Part shown: positions 26,430 through 39,762 of the stretch, piece after piece
How positions within the stretch are numbered: the stretch's first letter is position 1
Layout: the number at the start of each line of letters is the position of its first letter
From: Chrysomallon squamiferum
Taxonomy: Eukaryota; Mollusca; Gastropoda; Neomphalida; Peltospiridae
Direction: 5' to 3'
Length of the DNA stretch: 64,000 nt
Assembly: GCA_012295275.1 (NCBI GenBank)
Contig: CM022668.1
Location: 14,406,522 to 14,470,521 of the forward strand
The notes under the pieces: generated by a model
What the model was told of the DNA's origin: nothing
The model's database searches: none
Seen by the model: the letters and a program-made list of their open reading frames with translations, nothing else
Program-made: the position numbers and the translations under genes

Positions 26430-28140
26430 ATCGTAGATACTGGTTTACATTACAAAACCGAACACCACATCTTATACATTTCGTGGCCTCCATAAAATAC
26501 AAACCCGATATAACACGCATACAAGAAACATGGTTAGGATAAAACAAGAAAAACAAGAAAAAACGTAGAAACTTTAATGTTCCCGGGTATCAAACCCATT
26601 ATGTTAACAGACTGAATAGAACCCGAGGAGGGATTATGACACTCGTTAAACCAGACATACCACACACTAAACTGAAATAGACATAGTCCGTGCCAACATT
26701 GAAATATTAAGCATCACCATACAGAAAAGCAATCAAAATATTGACATAATTAATGTATATAGCCCACCCACTCACGCAGTACATACCATGCCAACTTACG
26801 ACTTAAACAAAATTTTAACAAGAAACAATAAGCTAATTATAATTGGCGATTTCAGCTATCATAACACCTTATTTGGTGGTTAAATAGACGACAGCCTCGA
26901 ATCGTCTTAGAAAATTTCATAGAACAAAAACATCTGGTCTGTCTCAACGACGGAACATTCCCATACACCAGTGACACGAATGGTGTCCAGTCCGCCATTG
27001 ATTTAACATTAAAAAGCAAAGACATCGCAGCGCTAAGCGAACTGCAAGTGCTCAATGAACTAAACAGCGACCATCACCCCACACTCACCAACTACAGCAG
27101 CAAAAACACTTTCTCAGACAAATCGATTTTTACACCCAAATGGAATTTCAAGAAAGCAGACTGGGAAGGCTTCTACAAAGCATGCAAAAATATTAAAAAC
27201 TAAAAAATCCAACAACATCGACACCTACTGCATATCACTCACCAACACGATAAACTCAACTGCCACCAAATTCATACCCAAAACTAGAAATTGCACCAAC
27301 AAAAGATTCACTGCCTGGTGGACTGAACCTGTAGAAAACAAATGCAAAGAAAGAAACAAATACAGAAGACAATATAAAAAAGACAAGAATCATTCAACAA
27401 AATAAAATGGCTAAAAATGAAGTATCGAACCTAATTCTTATTGCAAAACAAGAACACTGGGAAAATATTTGCTATAACATCAACCACAAAACATCACTCA
27501 AAGACATGTGGGCCAAAGTGAAAACATATACAAGGCAAAAAATCTCACACAATCAACACTCGTGACATAAACAACATCGCTTTCACTAACAAACATAAAG
27601 CAGGCCTACTCAGTGAAACTTTGTCGAAATGAAGCATAAATATTGAAACTTCCCACCCAAATTCACAGAAAAAAAGAAAAAAAACAAACATTAGAGAACC
27701 TACCAGTTCTCGAACATTCTAGCGACACAGAACACATAAAATACAAAGTACCAATGAATTAAAATATGCCCTTAAAAACAAAAACAAAAAGTACTGCCGC
27801 AGGGCCTGACAATATAAGCTACAAAATAATGAAACACTTGCCAGAAGAAACACAATTAATTATACATGAAATCTTCAGCACAATTTGGACAACAGGCAAT
27901 ATTCCAGCAAACACGCTGAACGTTTCAGTCTGCCTAAAACCCCGTAAAGACCACACATTACCCAACAATTACACACCAGTCACTCGGACATCACACATGT
28001 GCAAAACATTGGAAACAATGATAAACACACCTAAATCAACATTTAAATGACAACAATTTAATTAGTAAAAACTAAAACGTGAACAACCGAATCACCTGCT
28101 TACAAAATTCAATTAACCAATCTTTCAGCAAAGGATCATT
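26430..28140 (+). mobile_element. Degenerate Jockey/I-like LINE, copy 1 (endonuclease and start of RT)
   Basis: Broken frames in 5' to 3' order match a non-LTR retrotransposon ORF2. First is the endonuclease: YKPDITRIQETWLG, then FNVPGYQTHY and RTRGGIMTLV, a region equivalent to IIGDFN, then LNDGTFPYTSDTNGVQSAID. The N-terminal part of reverse transcriptase follows: AAGPDNISYKIMKHLPEE, then NVSVCLKPRKDHTLPNNYTP (27766-28050). There are many stops and frameshifts. The RT palm and 3' end are missing, so it is inert. It sits in the spacer between NSF copies and matches fragments at 40862-41480 and 56625-57840. Confidence 0.8.
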
Positions 28141-28169
28141 CAGGCCATGGTTATTAATATTTAAATGTG

Positions 28170-28735
28170 TGGTTTTTTTTATGTAACATAATTTTGATTG
28201 ATAGAAGATAGCCTGTACATTTCTGTTGGATATTTTGTTATTCTGTGTTACTTACTTAAGCTTGAAAACTAAATAACAAAGTAAGATAACGTATTTTAAT
28301 AACTAAAAGATTAGTTAGAAAGTTAAAGTAACCAACTGGACTTGATTAGTTTAGTATTATCTATCAACTCCATTTACTTTTATTCTGCATCGTTCGAATC
28401 GTATTTGGTTAATTTATGTAAAATATAAAACAATTACCCATGTTCATTTCTTGTTTATATTATTGTCCTCTAGTGGATACTGACTAGTCTTTTACTATTT
28501 TAACCTATCTCAGATCTTTAAAATCTTGTCACGCGAAACTATTGTAATCTACTACCCTCTAGACGGGATTGGCCGACTTTAAGGTATTAATACCACTCAG
28601 ACTAGTCACCGAGACAGTGTTGTGTGTAATAAAGTTTTTCGAAAGGCTTAAATTTATTATTATTATTTAAAGCAAATAAGGAAGATAATTTTAAATTCTC
28701 GTTCCTGATCAAGACTGTATGCAGCAATGGCTGAG
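28170..28735 (+). promoter_or_regulatory. Candidate NSF-B promoter, leader and first coding exon
   Basis: Just past the LINE remnant is a segment shared with 41500-42070. It ends with gcagcaATGGCTGAG|GTAGGTG. ATG 28727-28729 gives M-A-E and a GTAGGT donor in phase 0, which is what NSF exon 2 (phase 0) needs; animal NSF proteins also begin with a short leader such as MAG. AATAAA-like and LTR-like features in the same stretch (tgtaataaagtttttc) leave open that it is an LTR remnant. Exon 1 is a proposal from phase and position only. Confidence 0.4.
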
Positions 28736-29510
28736 GTAGGTGTATAGACAATAATTTAATTATTAAGTTTATGTTAATAGCATGGACAATTACAGTTATA
28801 AATAGCATTGTTCCGTTTCATATTTAGATAACCAAAACATATCTAGTTAAAATTTTAGCAATGTAGTTTGACTGCATGAAAATATTGTGTCAAAAAATGT
28901 TAATTAGATCATTAATTAACCTGATTTAATTCCAGTTGTCAACACCGGTAAATATACCGTTATTGCTATGAAATTTTTGCTTGTTTTAAGGACGATATTT
29001 AAGTATGGTGCCACTCGAAAAAGAAGTATTAACTAAAAATGAATATAAATTAATGGTCGGCATTATTCTTGAGAGAAAAACGACATCCTGGTGCTTTTGT
29101 TTTTGTAATGAATAAAAATAATAATTAAAAATAAATTACATTATAATAATCTTATGTTTATAAACAAAGACAAATAAACATTAACACACATACAGACGCA
29201 CATACACACACGCACACAAACACACACACACATACACACATACACACATGCCTTTTATAAAGAAAATGTATAAAAATATAACATTCTAAAAACACTGGGT
29301 TAGAACAGTCAGTAGGGATCCACATTTTGCAGATCCATAAACCTGTTATTTTTCTTAATTATAAATTACCTAATTCAGTATGGTTTTAGATTGTTATTAT
29401 TGTTTTTTGTCTTGTATCTTTTGTGTATATGTAGATAACACATGTACTTGCAGATGGTTAGTGTTCATGATTTATATATAAAATATAAAAATATACAAAT
29501 TATCTTTAGG

Positions 29511-29545
<35 letters not shown>

Positions 29546-29738
29546 GAAACCTCTCCCCAAAAAACATAAAACCCCCAAAAATACAACAGAAAGAAGCAAA
29601 AGAAACAATAACAAGAAAAAAATAACAATTTAAATCAAAACAAAACTGAATATGTCTCTGAATATGCAAGTATGAATATGTGTGTATATGTGTATTTTGT
29701 TTTTTTATCAAATGTTTTGTTTGTTTGTTTTATTTTAG

Positions 29739-32034
29739 ACGAAGTGTCCAAATGAAAAGTTGTTTCTGAGAAATTGTGACACACACGCACAGAAAACTGA
29801 GTTTGTATGTATCTATTGTATGTGTTGAGGTTTATATATGTGTGTCTCTAGATACGTATGTAAATGTATGTGAATATGGCTTCTGACATAAATATTATAG
29901 AGCTTTAGTTCGAATGGAATAACCGTTTTGTCTAGTATTAATTTATTATTATTATTGTAATATTAACTGTTACCACTTTGTATTTCAGGTATATCAAGAT
30001 GTTAGTTACTCAAATGTTTTCATATGTGCATACATTTTGAAATTTGACTATGTATGTAATTATATATAATGAGCTGCACTAATAATCTGCTTAATTATTT
30101 GTGGTTTTTATACTGAGTGTTTAGTTGTGTGTACATATTTTATTTGTTGTATTAAAGTGTATGTATATGTGTGTTAATGCATGTGTATGTGAACATGTGT
30201 ATGTATATGTATGTGTGAATGTGTGTGTATATGTGTATTTTGGTTTTTATAAAAACAAAAAAACAAAATTATTTTATTTGAGATATTGCGCTCGACAAAG
30301 TGTCCAAATGAAGAGTTGTCTCAGAAAAATTGTGACACACTCGCACAGAAAGCTAAGTCTGTATGTATCTGTGTCTATTGTATGTGTTGAGGTTTATATA
30401 TGTGTGTCTGTAGGTTTATATATGTGCATCTAGATATGTGATGTTTGTTTGTATGTTTGACAGTAGTGGATGTATGAAATATTTTTATTTTTATGGAAGT
30501 CTGTGAATCTGTGTATGTACGTGTTTTCATGAATGTGTATGATAATTGTGGATATATACTTGTAGTGTTGTGTGTTCATTGCTGGCCTCTGTACTTTTAT
30601 AAATATCTTCATAGATGCTTACATTTTTAAATTTCTCTATCTATATAATTATATGTGATGAGCTGCAGTATAAATCTCGTTAATTATTTTTGGTTTTCAT
30701 ATTGAGTGTTTAGTAGTGTGTACATATTTTATTTGTTCTATTATAGTATATAAATATATGTGTGTGAATGTATGTGTATTTGAATATTCTCTGTATATGC
30801 AAGTATGGATATGTGTGTATATGTGCATTTTGTTTTTTTATCAAATGTTTTGTTTGTTTGTTTTATTTTAGATGCTTGACTGGAGAAATGAAGTGTTGTC
30901 TCTGAGAAACTATGTCACACACGCACAGAAAGCTGAGCCTGTATGTATCTATTGTATGTGTTGAGGTTTATATATGTGTCTCTGTAGATACGTATGTAAA
31001 TGTGTGAGAATATGGCTTCTGACATAAATATTATACAGCTTTAGTTAGAATGGAATAACTGTTTTGTCTAGTATTAATTTATTATTATTATCATAATATT
31101 AACTGTTACCACTTTGTATTTCAGGTATCTCAAGATGTTAGTTACTCAAATGTTTTCATATGTGCATACATTTTGAAATTTGACTATGTATGTAATTATA
31201 TATAATGAGCTGCACTATAAATCTGCTGAATTATTTGTGGTTTTTATACTGAGTGTTTAGTTGTGTGTACATATTTTATTTGTTGTATTGAAGTGTATGT
31301 ATATGTGTGTGAATGTGTGTGTATATGTGTATTTTGGTTTTTATAAATACAAAAAAACAAAATTATTTTATTTTAGATATTGCGCTTGACAAAGTGTCCA
31401 AATGAAGAGTTGTCTCAGAAAAATTGTGACACACTCGCACAGAAAGCTAAGTCTGTATGTATCTGTGTCTGTTGTATGTTTTGAGGTTTATATATGTGTG
31501 TCTGTAGGTTTATATATGTGCATCTAGATATGTCATGTTTGTTTGTATGTTTGACAGTAGTGGATGTATGAAATATTTTTATTTTTATGGAAGTCTGTGA
31601 ATCTGTGTGTGTACGTGTTTTCATGAATGTGTATGATAACTGTGGATATATACTTGTAGTGTTGTGTGTTCATTGCTGGCCTCTGTACTTTTATAAATAT
31701 CTTCATAGATGCTTACATTTTTAAATTTCTCTATCTATATAATTATATGTGATGAGCTGCAGTATAAATCTCGTTAATTATTTTTGGTTTTCATATTGAG
31801 TGTTTAGTAGTGTGTACATATTTTATTTGTTCTATTATAGTATATAAATATATGTGTGTGAATGTATGTGTATTTGAATATTCTCTGTATATGCAAGTAT
31901 GGATATGTGTGTATATGTGCATTTTGTTTTTTTATCAAATGTTTTGTTTGTTTGTTTTATTTTAGATGCTTGACTGGAGAAATGAAGTGTTGTCTCTGAG
32001 AAACTATGTCACACACGCACAGAAAGCTGAGCCT
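29739..32034 (+). repeat. Tandem array of exon-2-like cassettes in NSF-B intron 1
   Basis: Five exon-like segments lie upstream of the true exon 2: 29739-29804, 30283-30360, 30872-30940, 31377-31454 and 31966-32034. Lengths are 66, 78, 69, 78 and 69 bases, all multiples of three. Each has AG before and GTATGT after, and each is open in phase 0. Two types alternate: one begins like exon 2 (TKCPNEELSQKNC, ending LAQKAKS), the other starts MLDWRNEVLSLRN. The spacing of like segments is 1,094 bases between the second and third units, showing a tandem duplication of about 1.1 kb in roughly three copies, the last ending in the real exon 2. Confidence 0.75.
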
Positions 32035-32616
32035 GTATGTATCTATTGTATGTGTTGAGGTTTATATATGTGTCTCTGTAGATACGTATGTAAATGTGTG
32101 AGAATATGGCTTCTGACATAAATATTATACAGCTTTAGTTAGAATGGAATAACTGTTTTGTCTAGTATTAATTTATTATTATTATCATAATATTAACTGT
32201 TACCACTTTGTATTTCAGGTATCTCAAGATGTTAGTTACTCAAATGTTTTCATATGTGCATACATTTTGAAATTTGACTATGTATGTAATTATATATAAT
32301 GAGCTGCACTATAAAAATGCTTAATTATTTGTGGTTTTTATACTGAGTGTTTAGTTGTGTGTACATATTTTATTTGTTGTATTAAATTGTATGTATATGT
32401 GTGTTAATGCATGTGTGTGTGAACATGTCTATGTATGTGTGAATGTGTGTGTATGTGTGTATTTTGGTTTTTATAAAATATTTTTTTTATTTTTATTTTT
32501 TATTTTTTTTGAGATATTTCACTCGACAAAGTGTCCAAATGAAGAGTTGTCTCTGACAAATTGTGCCATAGTGAATGAAGCAGATTTTAAAGATGTCAGG
32601 TTTGTGAAATGTTGTG

Positions 32617-32618
<2 letters not shown>

Positions 32619-32668
<50 letters not shown>
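32619..32668. repeat. (GA)n just after the NSF-B exon 2 donor
   Basis: A GA run begins about 20 bases downstream of the exon 2 donor. It makes an apparent Arg-Glu repeat in the exon frame, but splicing at GATGTCAG|GTTTGTG removes it. Copy C (43312-43361) and copy A (15752-15774) carry the same microsatellite at different lengths. Confidence 0.85.
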
Positions 32669-32672
<4 letters not shown>

Positions 32673-33117
32673 ACAAACAATAAACACACAAACAAATGCA
32701 CACACAAAAAGATAAGTATATGTATCTGTATCTGTAGTATGTGTTGGTTTATATATGTGTGTATGTGTACGTATTTAGATATATATAGTTAGGTAGGTGT
32801 GTGTGTGTGTGTGTGTGAATATGACTTCTGACACGAATGTTTTAGAGCTTTGGTTAGAATGGAATAACCATTTTGCCCAGTATTAATTTCTTACTATTAT
32901 TGTAATATTAACTGTTACCACTTTGAATTTCAGGTACATCAAGATGTATGTTACTCAACACGTCAGTTATCTATTTACAATAAAGGCAGATAATTCGGTT
33001 GGTCCAGGAAAAATTGCTTTCAATGCTATGCATGTTAGTATACACACAATATAATTACATATCTTTGTAATGTTAGGCTACTGAAATAATAAATAAATAA
33101 ATAAATAAATAAATAAG

Positions 33118-33228
33118 ATGAAGAAATCAAGAATTCAGTAAATAAATAAATAAGATGAAGAAATCAAGAATTCAGTAAATAAATAAATAAGATGAAGAAA
33201 TCAAGAATTCAGTAAATAAATAAATAAA
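33118..33228. repeat. 37-bp tandem repeat, three copies
   Basis: Three consecutive units containing gatgaagaaatcaagaattc followed by agta and ATAA repeats, in intron 3 of NSF-B. The other NSF copies lack it. Confidence 0.8.
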
Positions 33229-34689
33229 TGCATGTTTTTTATATTTACTTTAATCAAGTTTGGCAGCTGAAATAATTAATAAGTGAATAAATTCATGCTG
33301 AGAACAACTTTTTTCTTTTCTTTTTAAAAAATCTCTTAGTAGTAGTTAAAATTAATTAAGTAACTTCCTATTTATTTGTATATAATTTTTGACTTATTAA
33401 TAACCAAGCTGTTTAAATAATTGTAAAGATTATGAACTATTCATCTTTTGTTTTCATTTTTCAGAGAAAATGGGCCAGCATTATTCTAAACACTGAAATA
33501 CAAGTGGAACCATTTGATTTTGATTCAAAAACTCAGGGTATTGGATCCATTGTTTTTGAAATTGATTTCTTGAACAAGAAGAAGTAAGTGACAGCACAGA
33601 AAAAGATGGTGTAGTGTTCAAAAATTCTAAAATGTAATCAAATCAGAACATTATCAAATTTATTTCAACATTTTTGTTTTTAGAATTTGTTAGTATGAAC
33701 ATAAGAAAAAAGGGTTGTGTTGTTGATCATTAATATGTACAAATAGAGTGATTTCCCTTTCATTTATGACACCCTGTAGCAACACTTAATTCATGAATTC
33801 TGTTTTAGATTGGATTGTTATTAAAATAGATTTCTTGAATAATAATAATTAAAACAAAATACATTAACACTTACAAACAGCGTATTTAAAAAGTGATAAT
33901 AATATCACTTTACTGTAGGAGTTGACAAATATTCTAAATTATTCATATATTAAAAAACAAATTTAAAAAAAAAAATATCAACAAAAATTTAGTAAACAAA
34001 GACCATAAAAAAAAAAAAAAAAATAAAAAAACACCCCAAAACTACTAAAAATCCCAAACTTCAAAACTATTTTAAATTTGATTTGTTATTACTAGATTAA
34101 AATAAAATAAAATATATTTATCTTTTTTTTCAGTGAGTCTACTGAAATGTTTGACAGTGACAAGATGGCACAAGAGTTTCTCATGACCTTTAACAGTCAC
34201 TCATTTCAAATTGACCAGATATTGGCATTTAATTACAAGAAGAAAATCTTTGCCCTTAAAGTGACAGATATTCAAGGTTTTTCTTTTTATACTGTAAAAA
34301 AATTATGCCAAATTAATTATCAAACATCCTGTCAAAAGTGTAATATTTATTTATATATATATATATATATATGTTTGCAAATATGAATGGTAATTTGAAA
34401 CAATTTTTGTAAAAGAAAATAAGGTGAGTAAAAAATGTAGTTATTTGTTGAAATAATAAATTCATTAATTTATTTACTTACTTATTTACGTATTTACTTT
34501 TTTTTTGCTTATTTTGTTTATTTTATTTTTTAATCCTGGATTTTACTGCAGTCAAAGAAAATATGGAAGGAAAGCCTAAAAAGGTATTTTTGACATATTT
34601 ACTGAAATTATAATTGCATATACAGATTGACAAACATTTCTAGATCCTACTTACAAAGGTCCTTATTTCCTTAAATCCATATATATGTA

Positions 34690-35660
34690 TATCCTTACGT
34701 AGTTAGATCAGTACTTACATAGGTCCATACAAGATCCATACTTAGACAGATCCATTCTTACGATACATACATACATAGATTCATACTTACATAGATCCAT
34801 ACTTACAAGATCCACACTTAGACAGATCCATTCTTACGATACATACATACATAGATTCATACTTACATAGATTCATACTTGTATAGATCCATACTTACAT
34901 AGATCCATACTTACAAGATCCACACTTAGACAGATCCATTCTTAAAGATACATACATACATATATTCATACTTACATAGATCCATACTTACATAGATTCA
35001 TACTTACATAGATTCATACTTACATAGATTCATACTTGTATAGATCCATACTTTTATAGATCCATACTTACATAGATTCATATTTACATAGATTCATACT
35101 TACATAGATTCATACTTGTATAGATCCATACATGTATAGATTCATACTTACATACTCATACTTGTATAGATCCACACTTGTATAGATTCATACTTACATA
35201 GACTCATACTTACATAGATTCATACTTGTATAGATCCATACTTAGATTCAGATTCATACTTACATAGATTCATACTTACATAGATCCATACTTGTATAGA
35301 TTCATACTTACATAGACTAATACTTGTATAGATCCATACTTAGATAGATTCAGATTCATACTTACATAGATTCATACTTGTATGGATCCATACTAACATA
35401 GATTCATACTTACATACTCATACTTGTATAGATCCATACTTGTGTAGATTCATACTTACATATACTCATACTTACATAGACTCATACTTGTATAGATCCA
35501 TACTTGTATAGATCCATACTTGTATAGATCCATACTCACGTAGATTCATACTTACGTAGATTCATACTTACATAGATTCATACTTGTATAGATCCATACT
35601 CACGTAGATTCATACTTACATAGACTCATACTTACATAGATCCATACTTCCATTGATATG
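34690..35660. repeat. 16-bp minisatellite in NSF-B intron 6, about 1 kb
   Basis: Dozens of units close to acatagattcatactt (variants tgtatagatccatact) fill nearly 1 kb. The orthologous introns of A (17760-18080) and C (45310-45660) have only a short, irregular version, so the array expanded in copy B. Confidence 0.85.
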
Positions 35661-36834
35661 TATAGACACTACTTCCATTGATATGTGTGGATACTACTGA
35701 CATATATGTGTAGAGGCTACTTACATTGATATGTGTAGATATTACTCACATAGACTGTTTCTCATGTTGATCTATTCTTACTTGGATCCTATTTCTTTTG
35801 ATCCATACTTTTTATCTGTTGATACTTATGTAGATCAACACTTCCATGGCTGATGTCTGATTGACATAAACACAAAACTGATCACAAACACAATCTCACT
35901 GTCAATTAAATTAATTTTGTGAGTTTTCAAGACAATACTCACATATATACAATTTATCAGATGGGTTATTACTAGTATTTCTAAGATTGTGATTCATTAC
36001 TGTATTTTAATATTGAGAATAATATTTCTAATTACAGGCAGACTTTGGATTTCTGACACCAAATGCTGGAGTTGTGTTTGAAAAAGCTGAAAATTCACCT
36101 CTAAATCTGAAAGGAAAGTCAAAAGGGTAAATAAAAATAATGATAATGATGATGATGATGATGATAACTAAAATTTTTAAATTAGGCTTTGGCAAATATA
36201 ATCTATGGACAGCAGGATTAAATACTTATTAACAGGCTAATGGTTCAATTAAAATATATAGTTATAAATAACAATAAATAAAAATAAAAATCCTCCATGC
36301 AAAACTGTTTTAAAAAATAGCTAAAGATACTTCGAAGAAACATTTTCTCTGTTTAAATAAATTAGGCCTATCTTTTCTAGTCATAGAAACTTTGTGACTG
36401 GTAAAATGTAGATTATGATATGAAGAATCTGAAAGTCTGCAGAATCCAAAACGTCACTTAATCCTGTCTTAGAATCACAGTGTTACAAATATTACAATAT
36501 CACAGGTTATGAGAGTCAAATTTTAAATATTAAATGTTTAAATATTTTTTTAAATGCAGAAAATCAACTTACCAGTCAATTATCAATCCAGACTGGGATT
36601 TCACAAAGATGGGAATTGGAGGACTTGACGACGAATTCTCTGCCATTTTCAGAAGAGCTTTTGCTTCAAGAGTTTTCCCCCCTGATATCGTGGAAGCCAT
36701 TGGTTGGTTAATCTTTAATTTTATCATAATTTGTTTTGAACATTTTTGCTAATGTTATTTCATTTATGTTGTTATATTAACACTATTTCTGAATTATTAT
36801 GAAAACTAGTAATAAATTAACAACATTTCGGTAA

Positions 36835-36957
<123 letters not shown>

Positions 36958-37067
36958 TAAATAAATAAATAAATATATATATATATATATATATAATGAA
37001 TATTACTAACTTGGGAACCAAAATAAGAAAAACCTAGAATATAAATTTCTATTTCTTTATTGTTTTA

Positions 37068-37072
<5 letters not shown>

Positions 37073-37149
<77 letters not shown>
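37073..37149. repeat. (CT)n in NSF-B intron 9
   Basis: A CT run of about 77 bases ending about 38 bases before the exon 10 acceptor AG (37186-37187). It could act as part of the pyrimidine tract. Confidence 0.9.
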
Positions 37150-37152
<3 letters not shown>

Positions 37153-39291
37153 ATTTTTACTATTTTTTTCTTTCTTTGTAATTGCAGACAGATAGGTGAG
37201 ATGTTGAATGCTAGAGAAATAAAGATAGTAAACGGACCTCAGATTCTTGACAAATTTGTGGGAGAATCAGATGTGAACATTTGCCAACTTTTTGCTGATG
37301 CTGAGGAGGAAGAAGAAAAAGTAATTTAGAAAAAATATTTAAAAAAAAATCTCTTCTATGTGCAGCACTATGAATACAAGGACTTTTTTTGTTTCAGAAA
37401 TCAGAATGTTTTACTCTGTTGTCTTTGGAAATGTAATTTTTAAAAATGTTTTAATCTCTGGTGCATGTTTTGTTATGGTGTAGATATAAACAGATTTTTG
37501 ATGACAAGAAGATGAACAAAGGTGTTTATTTTACTGTGTTGCAAATGTATACTTTTTTTTCTGATGTACAAAAGGATGAAAAATGAGTGCTGTTAATAAT
37601 ATTTTATCTTTTTAATTTTTTTCTTTCTTTTTCATAAAAACATTATGGTTTACTCCTCAACAGTCTAACTAAATGTGATTTGTTACTTCTTGAAGAGTCA
37701 CAGTTTCCTGATTGTTGAAAAATGACACGCTATCAGTGGATATTTGCTATGTAAATGAAACATTTTCTTTGTTCTCTTAGGTTGGCAGAAACAGTGGTCT
37801 TCACATCATAATTGTTGATGAGATTGATGCCATTTGTTCTCTGGCAAGTATTTTAATAAATATAAATTATAAATATTATTTTAGCTTTGTCCTCACGTCA
37901 GTAAATTTCATACTGCATAAAATTAAGCCAAAATGTAAATACTTTTTAATATACTTTTAAACTGACCAGTATGTTAACGATTTTGAGTTGCTGTGTACTT
38001 TTACAACTACTTCACTAGTGACAATATGGTGAATGCAGATGAATAAAGTATAACACTAATACAACAGGGTCTAGTAAGAATTTTCAGATTAAACGTTTTG
38101 TTATAATACAGAATAAAAATAAATAATGAAGCCTGGAAAGAAAGAAAGAAACAAAATTTTGCTAGTAATAAAGTATAACAGTAAAATGACAGTTTGAAAA
38201 GAAATACTGAGACCAAACTTTACTAATAATGAAGTATGACAATAAAATATAGTCTGAGTAAAAATGAAAAAAAATCCCATTAAGATCTAACTTTGGCATT
38301 AATAATATATAACAGTATAATAGGAAAACTGAGATCAAACTTTGCAGACGATAAAATAAAACAAAATAGTATTATAATGTGTATGAAATAACAGTAAAAT
38401 CGAACTTTGTTAATAATAAAGTATAACACTGCTAGTGTGCACTCTGTCAGCCATTTATTTGAAACAGTTCACATAAAAATATATATAAAACAGAAATCAT
38501 TACTGAGACACTTAAAGCAACATTACGAATACCAGACTCGTCAATATTTAAAATAAACTTCACAACGTCTTGCAGAAACTTCACAAAATGTGCGGGTTTT
38601 TTTAAACATTTTTTTTTTTAAGACCAATTTACTAATAACACAGTATTTAAAAAAAAGAAAAGAAATGTGATGATTCTTTGCAAATAATAAAGTAAAACAA
38701 AATACTACAATAATGAAATGAAATAACACTGATGTCAAACTTTGTTAATAATAAAGTATAACAATAATACTGATGAGCACTCTGAAAGTCATTTTCCATT
38801 ATTTTTATGATACAGTACACATAAAACACTATTAAAATAGAAATCATTCCTAAAGTGACCTTACTGAAACCAGACTCATCCGTAATAAAAATAAATTAAA
38901 AAAACTTATATAAACTAAAAAGCCTGTGACTAAATTTTTAAAACTTTTTCTTCATAAAAAAATTCTTTTCACTACTTATTTCCAGGCTGGAAACACTGCA
39001 GTACATGACAAAGTTGTGAATCAGCTGTTAGCCAAACTGGATGGAGTTGAACAGTTAAACAACATTCTTGTTATTGGTACGACCAACAGAAAAGATATGA
39101 TTGACGAGGCTTTGCTTAGACCTGGACGATTAGAAGTGCACGTGGAGATAGGTGGGTCCATTGTGATTTATGTATTTGAGTATAGATGGGTCATTCATGA
39201 TTTACAGATAGGTAGGTGTATTGTGGTATATGTATATATAGGTAGGTATATTGGGATACAGGTATATAATATAAGATAAGTGGGTATGGGG

Positions 39292-39762
39292 CAGGGACGG
39301 GCAAACTTTTTTAAAATGGGTGCAGGATGGATCTTATAGGAAGATCACGAGGGCCAGAATATGAAATGAGAACAAAAACGATTTCAAACTGTATTTTATA
39401 TAAACAGTAAATTCACTTTTAGCAAAGGTTAGAAGAGGTAATGAGATGGGTGTTGTTGCATACCATGAAGCAGCAATTCAATGTCAGGCTTTATTGATGT
39501 GGTGGACAAGCAAAGAATATGATATAGTTTGCTAATTTTGAATTGAGTGAAGCAAGCAGCCATTCAAAATTCGGATGTGGGCACTATTGATTCGATTAGC
39601 ATGTTCGAGACACCTTAAATTTTAAACTTGAGTCGACTTGAATAAAAAAATAGCTGTGTCAATTTGGCTTTATTTCATTGACTTGTATTTTGCCGGATGG
39701 CAATGTTTATAGTGAACAGTTTGTTGGGCCAGACAATAAACCTTTCTTGCTGAATCTGGTGA
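39292..39762. mobile_element. hAT-like MITE in NSF-B intron 12, 3' end lost
   Basis: The same element as at 21195-21705 and 49091-49601, starting CAGGGACGGGCAAACTTTTT after GTATGGGG. Its right end is deleted: the sequence passes from ggccagacaataaacc to ctgaatctggtgatgtatg without the right inverted repeat. Confidence 0.7.

Noticed and set aside
28182-28660. LTR-like segment (starts tgtaacata, contains tgtaataaagtttttc)
   Set aside because: No matching second LTR, no primer-binding site recognised; kept only as a caveat to the NSF-B promoter proposal.
32355-32792. Apparent protein with Arg-Glu repeats after the NSF exon 2 motif
   Set aside because: The next NSF exon only fits if splicing occurs at GATGTCAG|GTTTG, so the GA run is intron.
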